The position numbers and the translations under genes were made by a program. DNA of 27,875 nt, taken from Pseudomonadota bacterium. Lineage in GTDB: Bacteria; Pseudomonadota; Alphaproteobacteria; Rhizobiales; Rhizobiaceae. The DNA is taken from contig JAEYXI010000194.1 in assembly GCA_023428515.1 (NCBI GenBank), forward strand, positions 1 to 27,875, given 5' to 3'. Shown piece by piece: positions 23,117-27,875 of this stretch (positions are counted from its first letter, which is position 1; the number at the start of each line of letters is the position of its first letter). Below the pieces are notes generated by a model. It saw nothing but the letters and a program-made list of their open reading frames with translations, searched no databases and had not been told where the DNA came from.

Positions 23117-25036
23117 ATGCACAACATCAACTGGAAAGACCCCACGCTCGCGTGGGCGCTCCTGCCCGCGTCGGTGCTCGCCATCTGCATCTTCGTGACG
23201 GACACGATGTGGCCCGACCTCGCGGCCGATCTCTCCGGCCAGCCGCACTACTGGTTCATGCGCGCCTCGCCGCTGGTGAACTTCATACTGCCTCCGCTGT
23301 TCGGCCTAGCAGTCGTGGCGCTGTTGCCGCGCCACAAGCGAATGCCGCTGGCGCTGATCAATCTGTTGCTCGTCGCCGGCGTCGGGCTCGTCTATGCCTG
23401 GCGCGAATATGCGCGCCTCGCGCCCTATGCCGAACAGGGCATGACCTTCAACGAGCTGAGCGACTACATCAGCGCCTTTGTGATCGGCGGCGGTGTCGTC
23501 GCCTTCGGGCTCGCCGGGTTCGGCGCGCGGCTCTCCACGCATGTGCCCGACAGGGTCCGGCGCGTGAAGGGCGGCATGATCGGTGATGCCGACTGGATGG
23601 ATCTCGGCAAGGCGCAAAAGCTCTTTCCGGCCGATGGTGAGATTGTCCTAGGAGAGGCCTATCGCGTCGACAAGGATGTGGTCGCCGAGATTGATTTCGA
23701 GGCCGGCGATCGCGCCACCTGGGGCAAGGGGGGCAAGGCACCTCTGCTCTGTTACCGCTATGGCAACGACTCCGGCCACCTGCTCTTTTTTGCCGGATCG
23801 GGCGGCTACAAAACCACGGCGAACGTCATCCCGACCGGCCTGACCTATCGCGAACCGATCGTTTGTTTCGACCCGTCGACCGAGATTGCGCCCATGCTCG
23901 TGAAGGCGCGTCGGGCGATGAACGCCGGCCGCAAGGTCTTCGTGCTCGACCCGGCCGATCCGACCATCGGCTTCAACGTGCTCGACTGGATCGAGACGTC
24001 GTCGCGGAAGGAAGAGGACATCGCGGCGGTCGCGCACATGCTGCTCGCGGAGAGCGGGAAGATCGAAAGCTCGACCGGCAGCTATTTCCAGAACCAGGCG
24101 CATAATCTGCTAACCGGCATCCTCGCCTATATCCTTCTCTCTCCGAACTTCGAGGGCGAGAAATCGCTGCGCAGCCTGCGCCAGCTCGTGAGCCGGCCGG
24201 AGCCATCGTTCATCGCGCTCCTGCGGGAAATCGTCGAAGACGAAGCCGAGCCGGATTTCGTTCGGGAGTCGTTGGGCGTCTTCACCAACATGACCGAACA
24301 GACCTTCTCCGGCGTCTATTCGACGGCCTCGAAGGACACCCAATGGCTGTCCCTGGGCAATTACGCCTCGCTGGTGTGCGGCTCCACCTTCAGCACGGCG
24401 GACCTCGCAAATGGCAAGATCGACCTATTCCTGAACCTGCGCATGGACACGCTGAAGAGCTATCCCGGCATCGGTCGTGTCATCATCGGCGCGCTGCTCA
24501 ATGCGATGATTCAGGCAGACGGACGCACCGGCCGCCGGGTGCTGTTTCTGATCGACGAGGCCTCGCTGCTCGGCTACATGAAGCTGCTGGAAGAGGCGCG
24601 CGACCGGGGCCGCAAATACGGCATCAGCCTCATGCTGTTCTATCAGTCGGTCGGACAGATAGAGGGGCATTTCGGGCGCGCCGGCGCGCAAGCATGGTTC
24701 GAGAGCGCGGCCCTCACCTCCTATGCCGCTGTCGGAACGCACGAGACGGCAAAGCGCCTTTCCGACCTGTGCGGCGAGATGACGATCGAGGTCGGATCGA
24801 GTTCGCGGCAGGCGGGGCTGTTCGCCAGCTCCGCCTGCGCGACCGAGAGCGTCAACCATCAGCGACGCGCGCTGATCCTGCCCCATGAAATCGTGCAGGA
24901 CATGCGCCGCGACGATCAGATCATCATCAAGGCTGGTCAGCGGCCGCTGCGCTGCGGGCGGGCGATCTACTTCCGGCGCCCGGACATGGTGGCGCGCACC
25001 GAGGCCAATCGCTTCGCTCCGAAGGGAGCGAAGTGA
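23117..25036 (+). CDS. traG: Type IV coupling protein TraG
   Basis: TraG is the inner-membrane ATPase that links the relaxase-DNA complex to the type IV channel. The product has 639 residues, typical for TraG/VirD4. Four hydrophobic helices lie in the first ~140 residues (for example LAWALLPASVLAICIFV). Walker A is GSGGYKTT at 227-234, Walker B VLFLIDEAS at 475-483, and the family segment YGISLMLFYQSVGQIEGHFG follows. The start at 23117 has a gagga ribosome site; an earlier in-frame ATG lacks one. No trb mating-pair genes are seen, so the channel must be encoded elsewhere. Confidence 0.94.
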   Translation: MHNINWKDPTLAWALLPASVLAICIFVTDTMWPDLAADLSGQPHYWFMRASPLVNFILPPLFGLAVVALLPRHKRMPLALINLLLVAGVGLVYAWREYARLAPYAEQGMTFNELSDYISAFVIGGGVVAFGLAGFGARLSTHVPDRVRRVKGGMIGDADWMDLGKAQKLFPADGEIVLGEAYRVDKDVVAEIDFEAGDRATWGKGGKAPLLCYRYGNDSGHLLFFAGSGGYKTTANVIPTGLTYREPIVCFDPSTEIAPMLVKARRAMNAGRKVFVLDPADPTIGFNVLDWIETSSRKEEDIAAVAHMLLAESGKIESSTGSYFQNQAHNLLTGILAYILLSPNFEGEKSLRSLRQLVSRPEPSFIALLREIVEDEAEPDFVRESLGVFTNMTEQTFSGVYSTASKDTQWLSLGNYASLVCGSTFSTADLANGKIDLFLNLRMDTLKSYPGIGRVIIGALLNAMIQADGRTGRRVLFLIDEASLLGYMKLLEEARDRGRKYGISLMLFYQSVGQIEGHFGRAGAQAWFESAALTSYAAVGTHETAKRLSDLCGEMTIEVGSSSRQAGLFASSACATESVNHQRRALILPHEIVQDMRRDDQIIIKAGQRPLRCGRAIYFRRPDMVARTEANRFAPKGAK

Positions 25037-25590
25037 CGATGGGCGCAAGGATCACCAAGACGCAACGCCGAATCCTGATGAACGCCTTGGAAGGCCGGCC
25101 GCTTGATCATGGCCGCCCTGGCTCGCGCTCCTCGGTCGGCTGTTGGAACTGCGCTGTCCGTAGTTGCCAGCGCAAGGGCTGGCTGGACGAGCGCACCGAC
25201 GAGCTGACGGAGAAGGGGAGATGTGTTCTCGACATGACGCCGCCGGCCGCACCCGTGCCCCTCACCACATCGCAATATCGCGTCCTTCTGTACATGGTGC
25301 AGAACAACGCGAAGCTCATTCGGGGCAAGGGGGCAGCGGCCCGAACCGACGACAGCTTTCAGTGGCCGGTGTCCGCATCGACCATTGACCACCTGATCAA
25401 CGAGCGCCTTATCGAAAGGGAGGCACGCGCGACCGAGCACGAGCTTCTGGCCGTCAGCGTTTTGGGATTTGGCACGGTCAAGGAGAAGCTGAGGCGCGCT
25501 CTTGCCGCGCAGGAGCGGGCCGCCCGTCTGGCAGGGGACGCGCCTACACCGCTCGAACAGCTGATCAGGCGAACGTTGACGCATGGATGA
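25033..25590 (+). CDS. Unrecognised protein with two winged-helix-like repeats
   Basis: I do not recognise the family. The 185-residue product has two similar halves: KTQRRILMNALEGRPL ... CQRKGWLDERTDELTEKG, and TTSQYRVLLYMVQNNAKLI ... IDHLINERLIEREARATEHE. Each reads like a small winged-helix unit (helix, then a leucine-rich recognition helix, then a charged wing). The first half also has CWNCAVRSC. It starts at GTG 25033, overlapping the traG stop by four bases; ATG 25039 is the alternative. It overlaps the next gene by eight bases, so it is probably co-transcribed with traG. DNA binding is inference. Confidence 0.65.
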   Translation: MTMGARITKTQRRILMNALEGRPLDHGRPGSRSSVGCWNCAVRSCQRKGWLDERTDELTEKGRCVLDMTPPAAPVPLTTSQYRVLLYMVQNNAKLIRGKGAAARTDDSFQWPVSASTIDHLINERLIEREARATEHELLAVSVLGFGTVKEKLRRALAAQERAARLAGDAPTPLEQLIRRTLTHG

Positions 25591-26101
25591 CACGGTGGCC
25601 CGGTCCGCTCGGGTGAAACCGCTGGTCTGGCGCATTCAGAGCCCGCACACCACGGACCTGGTTTCCGGCGAGACGGTGGTTCTGCTGGCGATGGTTCCGT
25701 GGGGTGCGGTCGCCATTACAAAGACGCTCAAGGAGACGGGCTATCGCGTCTGTGAGGGAGCGTCCCGCGCCGGCGTCTTCACGTCTATCGAAGAAGCGCG
25801 GGATTGGTTTGAGACGGGATATCAGCGAATGATGGCGGCGGCGATTGAACTCGATGCGCCGTCGCCCCCGCCCCCGGCGGCACTCTCGGTGCCGGCGGCG
25901 GTCTTGGCACTTTGGGAAGAGACCGCCGGGCGACCATGGCCGCAGACGGTTCCGCTGGTACCGGAGATTGAGGCGATAATGGCCGATGGCTGGATACGGC
26001 TGGCCGGTAAAAGTGGCGGCTCGCCTTCCGCATCAACCGCCATGCTGCAGTGGACCGCCTCCGCCCAGATAGCGATGTCCCGCGCGCGCGACTTAGGGTA
26101 G
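25583..26101 (+). CDS. Unrecognised plasmid/phage-type protein
   Basis: I do not recognise this 172-residue protein. The N-terminal half (VKPLVWRIQSPHTTDLVSGETVV, then GYRVCEGASRAGVFTSIEEARDWFETGYQRMM) resembles small phage and plasmid proteins that begin KPLxW and carry a 'eeAk' helix. The centre has a proline/alanine linker (SPPPPAALSVPAAVL) and the C-terminal part has no motif I know. It overlaps the previous gene by eight bases and converges with the small gene on the other strand. Confidence 0.6.
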   Translation: MDDTVARSARVKPLVWRIQSPHTTDLVSGETVVLLAMVPWGAVAITKTLKETGYRVCEGASRAGVFTSIEEARDWFETGYQRMMAAAIELDAPSPPPPAALSVPAAVLALWEETAGRPWPQTVPLVPEIEAIMADGWIRLAGKSGGSPSASTAMLQWTASAQIAMSRARDLG

Positions 26102-26356
26102 TCGATCTGGCTCCGGGTGCGCTGCGCGTTCCGACCGCGACCCACTTGCTCTGTTAGATCGCAATCCCCGCCGCGCGCTCAAGCGCCCGCTGAGCGTCAC
26201 CAGCCGGTCCCACGACGCACGGCTCGCCCTGACCACGGCAAGCCGCTCCTGAAGCGGTAGCGCCGCCTTGCGAGCCGTGTGGAGCACGAATGAATGATCC
26301 TCGAGCGCTGCCTCAAGATGGGAAAGAAGGTCGCGTAGGGTGTCGGGAGTGGTCAT
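26093..26356 (-). CDS. Small hypothetical helical protein
   Basis: The 87-residue frame starts MTTPDTLRDLLSHLEAALEDHSFVLHTARKAALPLQERLAVVRASRASWDRLV and is then rich in arginine. The predicted helices in the first 55 residues and a ribosome site (aaggg) suggest a real gene. The last 9 bases overlap the converging gene. No family was recognised, and the arginine-rich end could be read-through noise. Confidence 0.45.
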   Translation of the reverse strand: MTTPDTLRDLLSHLEAALEDHSFVLHTARKAALPLQERLAVVRASRASWDRLVTLSGRLSARRGLRSNRASGSRSERAAHPEPDRLP

Positions 26357-26391
26357 GGTTCGCCCTTCAGTGCTGATGAAGCCTAGTATGT

Positions 26392-26613
26392 CCGGGGGAT
26401 CGCGATCCTAAGGATCTGTCCGCGAAGTCCGGCGAGGCGAAGACCGCCCTCGATCAGATTGGCGCCACCCGCGTGGCCCCTGCGATCGACAGCGCCTCCA
26501 TCAACGCCGCGCTGGCGAAGATCCGGCTGCTCCGGTCCGAGATCAACGCGGTGAACTCCAGCACCATTTCCCGCGCATGGAACGGGCCGGCATTCATGCC
26601 GACACCGGGATAG
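26392..26613 (+). pseudogene. Remnant of a phage tail tape-measure-like gene
   Basis: The plus frame ending at TAG 26611-26613 encodes DLSAKSGEAKTALDQIGATR, VAPAIDSASINAALAKIRLL, then SEINAVNSSTISRAWNGPAF. The conserved-looking V-A/T-P-x-I/V-D-x-x-S pattern followed by a leucine-rich helix is typical of the linker part of alphaproteobacterial tape-measure proteins. There is no start codon in frame before a stop at 26377. A 12-base palindrome (GGATCGCGATCC, 26397-26408) marks the left edge. Only the 3' end remains, so it is a decayed fragment. Confidence 0.6.
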
Positions 26614-26683
26614 AACGATCCAGCCTCAGGGACACCAGCACCAAATCAAGTCAAAGCACCCCATGGCGACCATCTTAAGAGTC

Positions 26684-26992
26684 TTATCTATTGTCGTTTT
26701 TCCTGAAAACCACGCGAGCAGGGGCGGCCGGCCACTCAATCGGCTCGCTACCCACAATCACTTCAACTCGGGCTTTGAAATTGGCTCCTTCTAACGCCTC
26801 TATTTGTGTCACAATATCTTCGATCTCTTCGCGATCGTGAGGGTCATCGCGATACAAGTAAAAATTAAACGACCAACAATCATTTTCCTTCATAAACGAT
26901 ACCATTCGAAAATTTTCACCCAGCCCAAGAGTGGCCTGATTTAAATTCACGTGCATTTCGTTAACTATAGCCAGTTCGTTTTTTGTTTCCAT
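26684..26992 (-). CDS. Probable immunity protein to the Rhs toxin tip
   Basis: This is a 102-residue acidic protein with no signal peptide. It begins [19 protein letters not shown] and has a DPHDREEIEDIVTQIEALEG helix and a C-terminal RVVFRKNDNR strand. I do not recognise its family. Its start overlaps the stop of the Rhs toxin frame by one base (TAATG), the usual toxin-immunity order, and its AT-richness matches that of the toxin segment. A strong ggggaga site precedes the ATG at 26992. The immunity role rests on position alone. Confidence 0.7.
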   Translation of the reverse strand: METKNELAIVNEMHVNLNQATLGLGENFRMVSFMKENDCWSFNFYLYRDDPHDREEIEDIVTQIEALEGANFKARVEVIVGSEPIEWPAAPARVVFRKNDNR

Positions 26993-27875
26993 TAATCTCC
27001 CCACGTCGGATTAGTCGGCACGACACTTGGACTTGTCGTTCCCTTAATAATAAATCTGTTTGTCGGCTGCGAAGGATAACCCGCTCCTAAATTCACGTTA
27101 GTTCCAGTAACACCTTTGTATTCCACGACAGGAAACCCATTCTGAGTTCTTCCAACTATCCTAGCCGCTCCTGAATGATAGGCATCAAGGACGGACTGAG
27201 CATCCTTTGCGTTGCCCAAATATCCTCCGTGCTTATATCCACTCCCCTCTATATGCCGGTTTTGCTTTTGGCTTACTTGTCGACCGATGGGAGCGAAGTC
27301 CGTCTGCGTTAGCTTTGGCGGCGCCCGCATGCTGCCACTTCGTGGCCCGCCTGCTATGCCGCCGCCGAAGTCTTCTATTACTCCCTCCAGTCCCTTTCTT
27401 CGCAAGCCGGACCTATCCTGTGGCAATCTTGCAGCCAACCGTATCCGCCCGGATTCGTTGCCAGAAGTCCCCATCAGTCCCGCTTTGCGCCCCCGCTCGA
27501 CAGTTATCGTGTCGAGCTCCATTGATGTCGTGTCGGAGTTGGAAGCGTCATCAGTGTCGTTGGATTCTGTATTGCCCTCGTTTCCCTGATTGCTGCTTCC
27601 AGTTCCCGTATTTCGGTCCGAGCTATCTTTGTCCGTCGCATTCCCACTTGGGTCGCTCTGATTGATGGGATCGTTGTCGGCATAGGCGTAGCGGTTGGTG
27701 CCGACGCCGGGCTCGATGGGATCGAGCGTGTCGGGGGAGAGGAAACGACCGATCACCGGGTCGTAATAGCGGGCGTGGAGATAGAGCAGGCCCGTCTCCG
27801 GATCGTGGCGCTCGCCGATGAAGCCGCGCGGCTCGGCCGGGACGGCGGGCGAACAGCCGGGGATGGACGGGGCCT
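26992..27875 (-). CDS. Rhs-family protein, C-terminal toxin part (5' end outside window)
   Basis: The minus-strand frame is open to the window end and encodes the last ~293 residues of an Rhs protein. The core end is clear: [20 protein letters not shown], then [33 protein letters not shown]. After that the sequence changes to a low-complexity linker (S, N, T, D) and a tip domain of ~100 residues: [20 protein letters not shown] ... [19 protein letters not shown]. The Q-HIEG start and the TN-F-I ... VVPTNP end resemble polymorphic toxin type 50 (Ntox50), a predicted ribonuclease. The tip segment is visibly more AT-rich than the core. It is followed by the probable immunity gene. Confidence 0.88.
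   Translation of the reverse strand, partial: APSIPGCSPAVPAEPRGFIGERHDPETGLLYLHARYYDPVIGRFLSPDTLDPIEPGVGTNRYAYADNDPINQSDPSGNATDKDSSDRNTGTGSSNQGNEGNTESNDTDDASNSDTTSMELDTITVERGRKAGLMGTSGNESGRIRLAARLPQDRSGLRRKGLEGVIEDFGGGIAGGPRSGSMRAPPKLTQTDFAPIGRQVSQKQNRHIEGSGYKHGGYLGNAKDAQSVLDAYHSGAARIVGRTQNGFPVVEYKGVTGTNVNLGAGYPSQPTNRFIIKGTTSPSVVPTNPTWGD

Noticed and set aside
1..27875. CRISPR arrays, tRNA or rRNA genes, complete insertion sequences
   Set aside because: No spaced direct repeats, tRNA-like cloverleaf, ribosomal motifs or transposase genes were seen on either strand.

Overview
The window looks like GC-rich alphaproteobacterial DNA, probably order Hyphomicrobiales. This rests on a nosZDFYLX operon that includes nosX, a Ti-plasmid-style traA/traCDG conjugation block, and NnrR- and NsrR-type control sites. 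I cannot name a genus from sequence alone.

Layout. (1) 1-136 is an inverted piece of a second, diverged nosZ, fused to the window's own 5'-truncated nosZ. (2) 130-6363 is the nitrous oxide reductase operon nosZ-nosD-nosF-nosY-nosL-nosX, with start/stop overlaps between successive genes. (3) 6425-9422 holds a DUF1971 cupin gene, then a DUF2249 gene, a large polytopic membrane protein, a two-domain DUF2249 protein and a DUF59/MIP18 protein. An NnrR-type box precedes the first DUF2249 gene. (4) 9556-11956 has a Crp/Fnr regulator of the NnrR/Dnr type facing a pseudoazurin-nnrS pair, which carries its own NnrR-type box. (5) 12369-15492 is a nitric-oxide defence block: a flavin reductase fused to a PAS domain, flavohemoprotein hmp, and divergent nsrR. 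The hmp/nsrR gap holds two NsrR-like operators placed over two back-to-back promoters. (6) 15493-16954 is a transition zone with a short inverted-repeat element, a parDE toxin-antitoxin pair and a WGR-domain gene. (7) 16960-25036 is a conjugative DNA-processing module: relaxase/helicase traA, a separate protein repeating the traA C-terminal module, a Ti-like oriT, and traC, traD and traG. (8) 25033-27875 is accessory DNA: three unrecognised genes, a phage tape-measure remnant, and the C-terminal toxin tip of an Rhs protein with its probable immunity gene.

Together, regions 2-5 reduce N2O to N2, supply electrons (pseudoazurin), flavinylate and copper-load the system (NosX, NosL, NosDFY), sense NO (NnrR, NsrR) and remove it (Hmp, possibly the PAS-reductase). 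Regions 6-8 are typical of a plasmid or integrative element, so the denitrification block may be mobile.

Most notable: the PAS-flavin reductase fusion; three copies of a BID-like module spread over TraA and a separate protein; the symmetrical hmp/nsrR control region; two NnrR boxes with identical geometry; and the nosZ fold-back at the window edge.
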